From JAZDLC01 sp043802345 (GTDB lineage: Bacteria; Planctomycetota; B15-G4; JADJEK01), in contig JAZDLC010000098.1 in the NCBI GenBank assembly GCA_043802345.1, positions 1 to 21,383 of the forward strand: a stretch of 21,383 nt of DNA. Reading direction: 5' to 3'. This document shows, in pieces, positions 1-7,140 of this stretch. The notes under the pieces were generated by a model. That model was not told the origin of the DNA. It saw only the letters and a list, made by a program, of their open reading frames with translations, and made no database searches. A program made the translations under genes and the position numbers. Position 1 is the stretch's first letter, and every line of letters starts with the position of its first letter.

Positions 1-726
1 GCCACAGCTCAGGCAGCGCTTTCCCCACTTCTTCCAGACGTCCGACTCGAACTCGATGTCCAGCAGGTTCGGCAGGTTCTTCACGTCGATCTCCTGCTCG
101 AAGCCGGCGGCGATCCGCCTCCTCACCCGCAGGTAGTCGTCGGTATCCCGATCGGTGATCTCCTCGGAGCGGACCCGGCCCACGGCGGTGTAGCCGCGGT
201 CCGAGCCGATGGCGACGAAGTAGCGGTCACCGAGGTCGGTCAGGTACAGGTCGAAGCCGTGAGTCACCGTGTCGGTCCCGGTGGAGCGGCAGAACGCGCC
301 CTCGCAGGGGTCGTGGTCGATCCCAACGATGAAGGTGTTGCGCCTCCTAGCCACGTAATACGGGCTCGGGAAGAAGTCGCGGGCCAGCGCCTTGTCCAGC
401 TTCAGCAGCGCGTTGATGTCGCAGGCGTGCAGCCCGATGATCGCCCGCGGCTGGCTGCGGTAGCTGACTTCCTGTTTCCAGCTCGCCTCCGTGAAGTCGT
501 AGCTGCACAGGTTTTCGCGGAACGGCAGGAAGTAGGTCTTGGCGGAGTACTCGGTCGTCTCGTAGTCGAGATCGATCTCCGCGAACGAGGCGACCGGCAG
601 GTAGTGGTGGATTGGCTTGCCGGAGGGGTCCGCGGCGACCCGCTTCGGACCGATCACCTCGGTGGTCTCGAGGATCCTCTCGACGAGGGTCCTGAACTCG
701 GGCTTGGTCAGTGTCTTGAAGAGCAT
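1..726 (-). CDS. 4Fe-4S hydrogenase/sulfite reductase beta-type subunit (partial, 3' end outside window)
   Basis: The reading frame runs without a stop from an ATG at 726 to the left edge, giving the first 242 residues. The pattern is that of the sulfhydrogenase beta (HydB)/anaerobic sulfite reductase A family: an N-terminal domain with a YFLPFRE stretch (65-71), a HACD motif (100-103), a YYVARRRNTFIVG segment (123-135), cysteines at 141 and 146, and GFDLYLTDLGDRYF (157-170). The sequence leaves the window at CLSCG (238-242), the start of the first ferredoxin-type [4Fe-4S] motif. In this family the subunit passes electrons between a flavin/NAD(P)H subunit and a hydrogenase or reductase core in the cytoplasm. 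The partner genes would lie to the left and cannot be seen. A sigma-54 promoter lies about 43 bases upstream, just after the end of a GAF-type sigma-54 activator gene, so control by that activator is likely. Family is confident; exact enzyme is not. Confidence 0.85.
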   Translation of the reverse strand, partial: MLFKTLTKPEFRTLVERILETTEVIGPKRVAADPSGKPIHHYLPVASFAEIDLDYETTEYSAKTYFLPFRENLCSYDFTEASWKQEVSYRSQPRAIIGLHACDINALLKLDKALARDFFPSPYYVARRRNTFIVGIDHDPCEGAFCRSTGTDTVTHGFDLYLTDLGDRYFVAIGSDRGYTAVGRVRSEEITDRDTDDYLRVRRRIAAGFEQEIDVKNLPNLLDIEFESDVWKKWGKRCLSCG

Positions 727-768
727 CTCAGACCTGCCGTTTCGGAGAAGAAGGGGTGCCAATATCCA

Positions 769-784
769 AGCAAACGGCAAGCCA
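769..784 (-). promoter_or_regulatory. sigma-54 (-24/-12) promoter for the hydrogenase-type gene
   Basis: Read on the minus strand, the sequence is TGGCTTGCCGTTTGCT. Aligned to the sigma-54 consensus TGGCACG-N4-TTGC, it has the full TGGC, G at the seventh place, and TTGC followed by T, with the essential GG and GC exactly 10 bases apart. The predicted transcript start is near 758, leaving roughly 30 bases of leader before the ATG at 726. The stop codon of a sigma-54 activator gene is 30 bases upstream, so regulator and target promoter are adjacent. Confidence 0.75.
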
Positions 785-813
785 CTCGAATCGTCGGGGG
801 GGCCGCCCCGCCC

Positions 814-2367
814 CTATCCGCGGAACCGGTTCCAGTCGATGCCGAGCCGGCGCATGCGGCCGCGCAGCGTGTGGGGGTTCAGGCCGAGCAGCCGTGCCGC
901 GCCCCGGTGGCCCTCGATGCGTCCCCGAGTCAGGATCAGGGCCTTCTCGATGTGCCTGGACTGCGCGGCGTCGAGGGTCGGGAAGTCGGCGGGGTCGGTC
1001 GCCCCGTTCTCCGCGGGCGCGGCAGGTTCCGGTTCGCTCTGCGGCGCGCGGAGGCCGGTGCCGCCCAGTGCCGCCGCCATCTCCAGGTGCCGGCCGCCGC
1101 CGAGGATGGCGGCCCGTTCGATGACCGCGGCCAGCTCCCGCACGTTGCCCGGCCAGTCGTACCCGAGCAGCAGGTTGAGGTCGCCGGCGGTGGGGACGAG
1201 GGGGCCGCTCCAAAGCCGCCGGCCGACCCGGGACGCGAAGTGGACCGCCAGGGCCGGGATATCCTCGGGCCGCTCGCGCAGCGGCGGCAGGCGGATGGGG
1301 AAGACGCTGATCCGGTACCACAGGTCCTCCCGGAACCGCCCCTTCGCCACCATCATCTGGAGGTCGACCGCCGTCGCCGCCACGATGCGCACGTTCACGG
1401 TCAGGCCGCGCTGGCCTCCCACCCGTTCCATGCTGCCGTCCTGCAGGATCCTCAGCAGTCGCACCTGCGCCGCCAGGGACAGCTCCCCGAATTCGTCCAG
1501 GAAGAGCGTGCCGCCGTCGGCCCGCTCGAACCAGCCCTTCCGCGCCGCGACCGCTCCGGTGAAGCTGCCGCGCTCGTGGCCGAACAGCTCCGAGTCGATC
1601 AGTTCCGAGGGAATGGCGCCGCAATTCACCCGCACCATCGGACCCGAGCGGCGCGCCGAGCGGTCGTGGATCGCCCGGGCCACGACCTCCTTTCCCGCTC
1701 CGGTCTCGCCAAGGATCAGGACCGGAGCGTCGGTGGGAGCCACCTGCTCCACCCGAGCCATCACGTCGCGCAACCCCGAGTCGGCGCCGACCACCGACTC
1801 GACGATCTCGTCGCGTTGAAGGCGCGTGAGGAGCGCTCTCTTATCGGCTTCCAGCGCCTCGCGCAGGCGGTCCAGCTCCCGCACCTGCAGTTCGTCCTTC
1901 ACGGCCGCGGCGAAGGGCTCGAGCAGCCGGCGCATCATGTCGCGATGCCGGCCGTCCCAGGCCTCGCGGAACCGGGCGATGAGCAGGAGGACGCCGAACG
2001 GGCCGTTGGCGCCGCGGAGGGGACCGGCCAGGGCCGAGCCCCGAAGCCCCGCCGGCGCCAGGGTGTCGAGCAGCCGGTCTTCGCCGAGTTGTCCCACCCG
2101 CACGGTGTCCTGGCGGCCCCAGGCCAGGATCTCGCTCAGGACCTCGGGAGAGCATTCGGTGCGGGGAGCCAGGGGCATGGGTTCGAGACTCTGGCTGGCG
2201 AAGGCCAGCGTTTCCAGCCGGAGATGCTCGGCATCGATCCTCCGGGCGACCAGAACCTCGACCGGGATCCTGGTGGCCAGCTCTTCCAACAGCGAGACAG
2301 CCGTGTCGCCGAGCTTCTGGTCCCGACCGAGGATCCTCCAGATGTTGAGCTCCAGATCAGTTCCCAT
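814..2367 (-). CDS. sigma-54-dependent activator, GAF sensor, AAA+, Fis-type HTH
   Basis: The protein has 517 residues and the usual three-part architecture. Residues about 20-160 resemble a GAF sensor domain (FhlA/NorR type), followed by a helical linker (160-190). The AAA+ core has Walker A GETGAGKE (220-227), the sigma-54 contact loop as GSFTGA (267-272, serine in place of the usual alanine), Walker B GGTLFLDE (285-292) and DWPGNVREL (404-412). The C-terminus (about 465-513) is a Fis-type helix-turn-helix with GAARLLGLNPHTLRGRMRRLG. It should activate sigma-54 promoters in response to a small ligand. The likely target is the promoter at 769-784, just past its own stop codon. It diverges from the APS kinase gene with 187 bases between starts. 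The GAF ligand cannot be told from sequence; formate, NO or a redox cue are possibilities from relatives. Confidence 0.92.
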   Translation of the reverse strand: MGTDLELNIWRILGRDQKLGDTAVSLLEELATRIPVEVLVARRIDAEHLRLETLAFASQSLEPMPLAPRTECSPEVLSEILAWGRQDTVRVGQLGEDRLLDTLAPAGLRGSALAGPLRGANGPFGVLLLIARFREAWDGRHRDMMRRLLEPFAAAVKDELQVRELDRLREALEADKRALLTRLQRDEIVESVVGADSGLRDVMARVEQVAPTDAPVLILGETGAGKEVVARAIHDRSARRSGPMVRVNCGAIPSELIDSELFGHERGSFTGAVAARKGWFERADGGTLFLDEFGELSLAAQVRLLRILQDGSMERVGGQRGLTVNVRIVAATAVDLQMMVAKGRFREDLWYRISVFPIRLPPLRERPEDIPALAVHFASRVGRRLWSGPLVPTAGDLNLLLGYDWPGNVRELAAVIERAAILGGGRHLEMAAALGGTGLRAPQSEPEPAAPAENGATDPADFPTLDAAQSRHIEKALILTRGRIEGHRGAARLLGLNPHTLRGRMRRLGIDWNRFRG

Positions 2368-2463
2368 GACGACCTCTTCGTGGCGGATTGGACAGAATCC
2401 CAGTATATTCGCTGGGCTTCGGCAAAACCCGTCTCATATCCTGGCCATAACCGTCTTATTTAC

Positions 2464-2479
2464 TGGAAACTCCCCCGCT
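2464..2479 (+). promoter_or_regulatory. weak candidate sigma-54 promoter upstream of APS kinase
   Basis: TGGAAACTCCCCCGCT has GG and GC with the required 10-base gap and a trailing T, but the -12 box reads CCGC instead of TTGC and the -24 box departs after TGG. It lies about 75 bases before the APS kinase ATG, in the divergent gap shared with the GAF activator. It is one possible site only; no clear sigma-70 promoter was seen in the gap either. Confidence 0.25.
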
Positions 2480-2554
2480 GGATCACGGTACGGCAGTTGT
2501 TCCTCCGGTCGCCAAACCAATCGCTAGAACGGCGACTTTCCGCCGGAGGGATCC

Positions 2555-3229
2555 ATGAACCAGCCAAAGAGCAAGAACATCTCGAACCTCGACCTCAAGG
2601 TCTCCAGGGTGGAGCGCGAGGCCCTGACGGGGCATCGCGGCGTCACCGTCTGGTTCACGGGGCTGAGCGCCTCGGGTAAATCAACCGTCGCGGTCCTCGT
2701 CGACCAGATGCTCACCGCGCGCGGCGCCCACTGCTTCGTCCTCGATGGCGACAACATCCGCCAGGGGCTCAACCGGGATCTGGGGTTCAGCCCCGAGGAT
2801 CGAAACGAGAACATCCGCCGCATCGGCGAGGTGGCCCGGCTGTTTTCCCAGGCGGGAATCATCAACCTCACCGCCTTCATCTCCCCCTATCGCGGGGACC
2901 GCAACCAGAGCCGTGCCCTCCAGGACCCGGGGGACTTCATCGAGGTGTACGTCGACAGCCCGCTGGATGTCTGCGAGCGGCGCGATCCGCGGGGCCTGTA
3001 CCGGCTGGCCCGGGAAGGCAAGATTCCCGAGTTCACCGGCATCTCCGCCCCCTACGAAGAGCCCCTTCAGCCAGAACTCGTCCTCCACACCGACCGGGAG
3101 TCGGAGCAGGAGAGCGCCGCGGCGGTTGTCGCCTACCTCGAGAAGCGCGGCTACCTCCCCGGCCTCCAGGCGAGCCAGCCGGAGAAGCGTCGGGTCGGCT
3201 CGAGAGCGCGGACCACGGATCCGTCCTGA
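2555..3229 (+). CDS. cysC: adenylylsulfate (APS) kinase
   Basis: The protein phosphorylates adenosine 5'-phosphosulfate to PAPS using ATP, in the cytoplasm. It has 224 residues, slightly longer than the usual 180-200 owing to a charged C-terminal tail. Visible features are the lead-in GHRGVTVWFTG (26-36), the P-loop GLSASGKST (36-44), the substrate-binding stretch DGDNIRQGLNRDLGFS (64-79), FISPYR (108-113) and GLYRLAREGKIPEFTGISAPYE (147-168), all typical of CysC. The N-terminus lacks the common WH motif before the kinase domain. The start is set by GGAGGG just upstream of the ATG. No ATP sulfurylase, PAPS reductase or sulfotransferase gene is nearby, so whether it serves assimilation or sulfate-ester formation is unknown. 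It is divergent from one sigma-54 activator and convergent with another. Confidence 0.95.
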   Translation: MNQPKSKNISNLDLKVSRVEREALTGHRGVTVWFTGLSASGKSTVAVLVDQMLTARGAHCFVLDGDNIRQGLNRDLGFSPEDRNENIRRIGEVARLFSQAGIINLTAFISPYRGDRNQSRALQDPGDFIEVYVDSPLDVCERRDPRGLYRLAREGKIPEFTGISAPYEEPLQPELVLHTDRESEQESAAAVVAYLEKRGYLPGLQASQPEKRRVGSRARTTDPS

Positions 3230-3268
3230 GTCCTTGGGCCGGCACGTAGGGGTTGGATCTTCCGCCCC

Positions 3269-4558
3269 TTACCGTTCCTGCTCCGCGCTCTCGCTCTTCA
3301 GTTTCAGCAACCTGAGCTTGCGGTAGAGAGTCGCCGCTCCGATCTCGAGAATTCTGGCGGCCTCCGCCCGGTTTCCACCAGTCTGTTCCAGTACCCGCTG
3401 AATGTGCTCCAGTTCCACCCTCTGCAGCGAGCCGCTGGGTCTAACGTCGCTTGCGGGACTGCGGCGCCTTCCCGTGATCTGTGCGGGCAGATCCTTCGGC
3501 AGGATGACCTGATTCGCACAGAGGATCGCTCCGTATTCGATGGCGTTCTCCAGCTCCCTGATATTGCCGGGCCACGAGTAGTCGAGCAGGTCGTCGAAGC
3601 ATTGGAGATCGAGCGTGAGCCTGGGCATGTTCAGCCGCGCGGCGCTCTTCTCGACGAACTTCCGGGCCAGTGCGAGAATGTCCTCTTTTCGCTCTCTCAG
3701 CGGCGGTACTTCAACGCTGAACACCTGGAGGCGATAGAACAGGTCTTCCCGGAAGACCCCCTTGCGGACCGCTTCCTCGAGGTCCCGGTTCGTCGCCGCG
3801 ATCACCCGGACGTCCACCTTGCGCGGCCGGGTCTCTCCGACTCGCGTCACCTCCTTCTCCTGGAGAACTCGCAGGAACTTCAGCTGTGTGCTCGCCGTTG
3901 CCTCGCCGATTTCGTCGACGAAGATCACGCCTCCCCTGGCCTCCTCGAACAGGCCCGATCGACTCTGGTTGGCGCCCGTGAACGCTCCCCTGGCATGACC
4001 GAACAGCTCGCTCTCCAGCAGAGTCTCCGTGAGCGCGGCACAGTTGAGGGTCACGAACGAACCGCCAGCCCGGGGCGATCGCGCATGAATGTGGCGCGCC
4101 AGGACCTCCTTGCCCACCCCCGTCTCGCCCGTGATCAACACCGTTGAATCGAACTTGGCCACGCGGTTCGCGGCGTCGAGGACCTGCCGCAGACGGGGGT
4201 TCCGGGTTTCAACCGATGCCGGACCCAGTCCCTGACCGGACATTGCCAGGGGATCCCGCCGCCTTGCCAGCTCGAGGTCCTTCTTGCTTATCTCGCTGGT
4301 GAGCTTCCGGATCTTGCCCTGGATATCGTCGGCGTGGAAGAAGGCGAGATGCGGTTGAACTTCCTTTCCCCAGGAATCGATGTCCTTGCCCACTGCGGAG
4401 CATTCGGCGTCCCCCTTCGCCAGGCAGTTCTTCTCGACGAAGTACACGCTCTTGCCGAGGCAGTACGACGCGTAGCCGCTGGCGTACCCCGTCTGGATCC
4501 AGCAGACCGGCGCCTTCGAACAGCAAAGTGAGAGGTTGTGACCTATGGAACCCGTCAC
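3269..4558 (-). CDS. sigma-54-dependent activator with truncated V4R sensor domain
   Basis: With a GTG start at 4558 the protein has 429 residues. Residues about 8-65 match only the latter part of a V4R domain as found in XylR/DmpR-like activators: PVCWIQTGYASGYAS (17-31), then VEKNCLAKGDAECSAVGKD with its ligand-pocket cysteines. About 150 residues of XylR_N plus the front of V4R, normal for this class, are missing. The AAA+ core is complete: Walker A GETGVGKE (144-151), GAFTGA (191-196), Walker B GGVIFVDEIGE (209-219), WPGNIRELENAIEYG, and a Fis-type HTH (GGNRAEAARILEIGAATLYRKL). The frame stays open to 4846, but there it runs antisense to the nitroreductase and shows no family resemblance. 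The 5' end overlaps that of the nitroreductase, so the gene looks truncated or rearranged. Without the front of the sensor it may be constitutive or inactive. Confidence 0.85.
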   Translation of the reverse strand: MTGSIGHNLSLCCSKAPVCWIQTGYASGYASYCLGKSVYFVEKNCLAKGDAECSAVGKDIDSWGKEVQPHLAFFHADDIQGKIRKLTSEISKKDLELARRRDPLAMSGQGLGPASVETRNPRLRQVLDAANRVAKFDSTVLITGETGVGKEVLARHIHARSPRAGGSFVTLNCAALTETLLESELFGHARGAFTGANQSRSGLFEEARGGVIFVDEIGEATASTQLKFLRVLQEKEVTRVGETRPRKVDVRVIAATNRDLEEAVRKGVFREDLFYRLQVFSVEVPPLRERKEDILALARKFVEKSAARLNMPRLTLDLQCFDDLLDYSWPGNIRELENAIEYGAILCANQVILPKDLPAQITGRRRSPASDVRPSGSLQRVELEHIQRVLEQTGGNRAEAARILEIGAATLYRKLRLLKLKSESAEQER

Positions 4559-5045
4559 CTCCGGAAGCAGCGTCCGCGAGTACCGCGAGGATCCGCTCGA
4601 GGAGAAGGCGCTCGTGGACTTGCTGAGAGCGGCGATGGCAGCACCGTCTGCCGGAGACGAGAGACCGTGGCAGTTCCTGGTCATCAGGAGCCCGAGTGTT
4701 CGCAAGCAGTTGGCGGAGATGCTCCCGGAGGCCCATATGGTCTCGCATGCCCCGGTGGCGATCCTCCCCTGCGGGGACACGAGCCGGCAGAAGCACGTCG
4801 GCTTCTGGGTAACCGACTGCGCCGCGGCGACCCAGACCATCCTCATCGAGGCGGAAAGAATGGGGCTGGGCGCAATCTGGCTGGGGATCTATCCCATCAA
4901 GGGCCGGGTGCGCCGCATTCGCGACTTCCTGAACATTCCCCAGCACATCGTCCCGTTCGCGCTGGTCGCCGTCGGACATCCCGCGGAGTCGAGAGACCCC
5001 CACGACCGGTTCGACCCGAGCCGAGTGCACCTCGAGACCTGGTAA
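4545..5045 (+). CDS. nitroreductase-family FMN flavoprotein, N-terminus short
   Basis: The protein has 166 residues. LLRAAMAAPSAGDERPWQFLVI (28-49), the DCAAATQTILIEAERMGLGAIWLGIYP stretch and the C-terminal VALVAVGHPAE-type motif place it in the nitroreductase family, cytoplasmic NAD(P)H-dependent FMN enzymes. The usual start of the family, an amphipathic helix leading into RRSVR (two arginines that hold FMN phosphate), is reduced to MEPVTSGSSVREY. The first arginine pair is absent and an in-frame TGA sits at 4539-4541. GAGAGG about 9 bases before the ATG could serve as ribosome site. The 5' end collides head-on with the truncated V4R activator. It may therefore be a remnant with weak FMN binding, or a diverged member; a target relationship with the V4R activator is plausible but unproven. 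Confidence 0.85.
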   Translation: MEPVTSGSSVREYREDPLEEKALVDLLRAAMAAPSAGDERPWQFLVIRSPSVRKQLAEMLPEAHMVSHAPVAILPCGDTSRQKHVGFWVTDCAAATQTILIEAERMGLGAIWLGIYPIKGRVRRIRDFLNIPQHIVPFALVAVGHPAESRDPHDRFDPSRVHLETW

Positions 5046-5077
5046 TGGCCGCGGCCGGCGCGATCAGAAACCGCCAT

Positions 5078-5100
5078 GGCGACAGAGACTCCCTGTCGCC
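5078..5100. terminator. perfect 8-bp hairpin downstream of nitroreductase
   Basis: GGCGACAG (5078-5085) and CTGTCGCC (5093-5100) form a perfect inverted repeat around a 7-base loop, 33 bases after the nitroreductase stop. No T-run follows, so it is not a classical intrinsic terminator, although GC-rich genomes often use such stems. An operator function for the gene starting at 5249 is an alternative. Confidence 0.45.
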
Positions 5101-5248
5101 GGCCGTTCTCCAGGCACGGCGTGTGCTGTGTCCCTGTCTCTCAGGCCGGCGATGGAAACCACACCTTGTGGCACGACCGGCGGCAGCTCTGGTCTCCCGG
5201 GACGGGCCCGGTTGGAAGTTGGCTTCCGCGAACTCTGGAAAGACGATC

Positions 5249-5788
5249 ATGAAGCTCATGGAACTCCTGAACGACGAGTCGGAACAGATGATCGATGACG
5301 CGGTGGTTGCGCTCAGACGGGCGCGCCTCAAGCATTACGAGGAAAAGGACGAAACCACGATCCGAGCGAGAGTCGCGACCCTCTATCGGCACACCGTCGA
5401 GAGTATCGGTCGCCGAGATCTCACGAACCTGGTGCGGTACGCCGACGCGATCTCCCGCATCCGGTACGAAGAGGGGTTCGGCCTGCGCGAGCTCCAGACG
5501 GCGTTCAATGTGTTGGAAGAGGCCATCTGGAGACGCGTCCTCAAATGCGTCGATGATGAGGAGATCATCGATGCGCTCGGGTTGGTGAGCACGGCCCTCG
5601 GCGTCGGCAAGGACCGCCTGGCCTGCTCCTATCTCGAACATGCGAGAGGGATACCGCCGGCGTCGCTTGACCAGAGGGCTCTCTTCTCCGGGACGGAAAA
5701 CCGGCATCCCGTCGAGGAGAGAGTGGTGCGAGGGCGAGACCATCCCGGCCAAGGGACCAATAGATCCGCGCGAAGCTGCGAAGCCTGA
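5249..5788 (+). CDS. RsbRD N-terminal-like helical protein
   Basis: The protein has 179 residues, starting at the ATG where family-like sequence begins; GGAAAG lies about 9 bases upstream. Residues 1-130 are all-helical with a pattern resembling the RsbRD N-terminal domain (RsbT co-antagonist type): a helix ending in ARLKHYEEKDE, then RVATLYRHTVESI, RDLTNLVRYADAISRIRYEEGFGLRELQTAF and a closing LVSTALGVGKDRLACSYLEHA. SLDQRALFSGTE (about 143-154) fits the end of such proteins; the last 25 residues look unconstrained. In stressosome proteins this domain is a non-haem globin-like sensor fused to STAS, but here it stands alone. It may sense stress or act as a partner protein. No transmembrane segment is seen. 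The family call is moderate and the function is unknown. Confidence 0.7.
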   Translation: MKLMELLNDESEQMIDDAVVALRRARLKHYEEKDETTIRARVATLYRHTVESIGRRDLTNLVRYADAISRIRYEEGFGLRELQTAFNVLEEAIWRRVLKCVDDEEIIDALGLVSTALGVGKDRLACSYLEHARGIPPASLDQRALFSGTENRHPVEERVVRGRDHPGQGTNRSARSCEA

Positions 5789-5811
5789 ATCGGAGCGCCG
5801 GCCTCGCTGCC

Positions 5812-5943
5812 TCAACGGCCTCCGAGGACGCGGTCGTAGCGGTAATACACCTCCAGGCAGAGCGTCATCAGCGCCGTCGAGTAGACCCGGCCCCCGCGGT
5901 GGCCCCACGGATCGAACTGCGGATCCCAGGAGCCCCCTTCACA
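5812..5943 (-). pseudogene. displaced C-terminal tail of the cyclase-repeat protein (frameshifted)
   Basis: In the frame one base away from the gene stopping at 5939, the minus strand encodes CEGGSWDPQFDPWGHRGG, RVYSTALMTLCLEVYYRYDRV and LGGR, then TGA at 5812-5814. This is the characteristic C-terminal signature of planctomycete/acidobacterial cyclase-repeat proteins (GSWDP..DPWG..GGRVY.TAL..L.LEVYYRY). Removing one base from the G-run that reads CCCC on the plus strand at 5944-5947 joins it to the upstream frame as KGGCEGGSWDP. It is therefore part of the same gene, split by a one-base insertion or by a sequencing error in the run. Confidence 0.85.
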
Positions 5944-7033
5944 CCCCTCCCTTGACGCGTTGCGTCTTGATCACCGCGTCCAGCATCCGCTCCTGCCACC
6001 TGGTCCAGGCGTCACCACCCATCTGCCACCTCGCGTACGACCCATAGTACCAGTAGTAGTAGTCGATGGTGCCTTCCTCCACGCTCCAGAGCGGCATCCG
6101 CTTGAGGAGCAGGTCGGCCCCGCCGCGCAGGGCCGGACTCTTCTCCGGATCTTCACCGAGGAAGATGCGGCACAGCATGGCCACCGCCGTCAGCACTTCG
6201 GTCTTGTTCTCGGGCCAGTTCTTGTTCAGACCCGGCTCCCGCGCCGAGAAGCTGCCCTTGTCAATGTAACCGGCGCGCCAGGTCGACTCGTCCGTGACCT
6301 CGTCGATGAATTTCCTCGCACCGTCCAGAGCCGCTTCATCGATTCGCAGACCGAAGTCCTCCGCCGATTTCAGCACCATGACCATCCAGCCGGTCACCGA
6401 GAGATCATTGCTTCCGTCCGGCGGATATGCGTACCGCCAGGCACCGTACGGATTCCGCGCGGACTGGATGAAGTTCACGCCCTTCTGGGCGGGCTCCTTC
6501 AGGACCGGCCAGTTCGAAAGGCCGTACGCCTCACACACCGCCAGGGTCGCCAGGGCATGGTCGTACAGAAACTGCTGGTGGGAATTCACCTCGCCAAAGC
6601 ATCCCGTTTCCTCATCCTGGCACCCAACGAGGTATCTGAGCCCCTTTCTGACGACATTCCGGTAGGGGCCATGGTTGACGTTGTTGCCGGCTCCCAGGAA
6701 CGCCAGCAACGAGAGCCCGGTCACGCCCACGTCGAAGAACTGGTCTCCTCCGCCGTCACAGGTGTTCGTTTCACACATGTCCGAGAAGTTGGCGCACGAC
6801 CAGAAGCCGCGCGGGTCCTGGTGCCGGGCCAACCAGGATAGGCCCAGATCCACCGCCTTCTGGCTCGCTCGACCTCCGGACCTGGCGGCGCCGCGCCGGC
6901 CGTACTTCCCGCCAGCCAGCCCGCCGGCTCCGCCGCCGACGCCGATCACGTCGTTCATGCCGCTCCCTTCGAAGACCTTGCCGCGGCTCTCGAAAGGCAT
7001 CGCATCGAGGGAATGGGGCGACACGGACGGCAT
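5939..7033 (-). CDS. prenyltransferase/squalene-oxidase-repeat protein, frameshifted near the C-terminus
   Basis: As read, the protein has 364 residues and ends early; 42 more family-typical residues follow in another frame down to 5812. Visible features are a glycine-rich lead-in (VIGVGGGAGG, then KYGRRGAARSGG), repeats of the alpha-alpha toroid type (VDLGLSWLARHQDPRGFW; GLRYLVGCQDEETGCFG; GVNFIQSARNPYGAWRYA) and NDLSVTGWMVMVLKSAE, which occupies the place of the terpene-cyclase active-site segment but lacks DxDD. Such proteins are common in planctomycetes and acidobacteria and have no settled function; true cyclase activity is doubtful. A better ribosome site (AAGGGAGC) precedes an internal ATG at 6958, but the sequence upstream of it (PFESRGKVFEGSG) also looks family-like, so I kept 7033. 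It lies downstream of the PAS activator in the same direction. Confidence 0.8.
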   Translation of the reverse strand: MPSVSPHSLDAMPFESRGKVFEGSGMNDVIGVGGGAGGLAGGKYGRRGAARSGGRASQKAVDLGLSWLARHQDPRGFWSCANFSDMCETNTCDGGGDQFFDVGVTGLSLLAFLGAGNNVNHGPYRNVVRKGLRYLVGCQDEETGCFGEVNSHQQFLYDHALATLAVCEAYGLSNWPVLKEPAQKGVNFIQSARNPYGAWRYAYPPDGSNDLSVTGWMVMVLKSAEDFGLRIDEAALDGARKFIDEVTDESTWRAGYIDKGSFSAREPGLNKNWPENKTEVLTAVAMLCRIFLGEDPEKSPALRGGADLLLKRMPLWSVEEGTIDYYYWYYGSYARWQMGGDAWTRWQERMLDAVIKTQRVKGGV

Positions 7034-7096
7034 CACGGACGAACGACGGCGATGGCGCGGGAACCTGCCACGGGGTGCGGCGATGAGTCGGGAGTC

Positions 7097-7124
7097 TCAT
7101 TCTGATGCGTGTGAATCAGAATGA
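7097..7124. repeat. perfect 10-bp inverted repeat between PAS activator and cyclase-like gene
   Basis: TCATTCTGAT (7097-7106) and ATCAGAATGA (7115-7124) are exact reverse complements around an 8-base spacer. The element lies 17 bases past the stop of the sigma-54 activator and about 60 bases before the cyclase-like start. It is not followed by a T-run on either strand, so a protein-binding operator or an mRNA processing/stability stem is as likely as a terminator. Confidence 0.6.
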
Positions 7125-7140
7125 TCGAAGAACTGACAGA

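Noticed and set aside
259..2679. Very long open frame on the plus strand (806 codons)
   Set aside because: It is antisense to the hydrogenase-type gene and the GAF activator and runs into cysC. Its residues are low-complexity R/A/G/H/Q and match no family; it is a GC-rich shadow.
4559..4846. Extension of the V4R activator frame up to 4846
   Set aside because: The extra 96 codons are antisense to conserved nitroreductase sequence and look nothing like XylR_N, so they are probably not part of the functional protein.
5169..5185. TGGCACG in front of the RsbRD-like gene as sigma-54 promoter
   Set aside because: The -24 half is perfect, but the only GC lies one base too far and no TTGC box is present.
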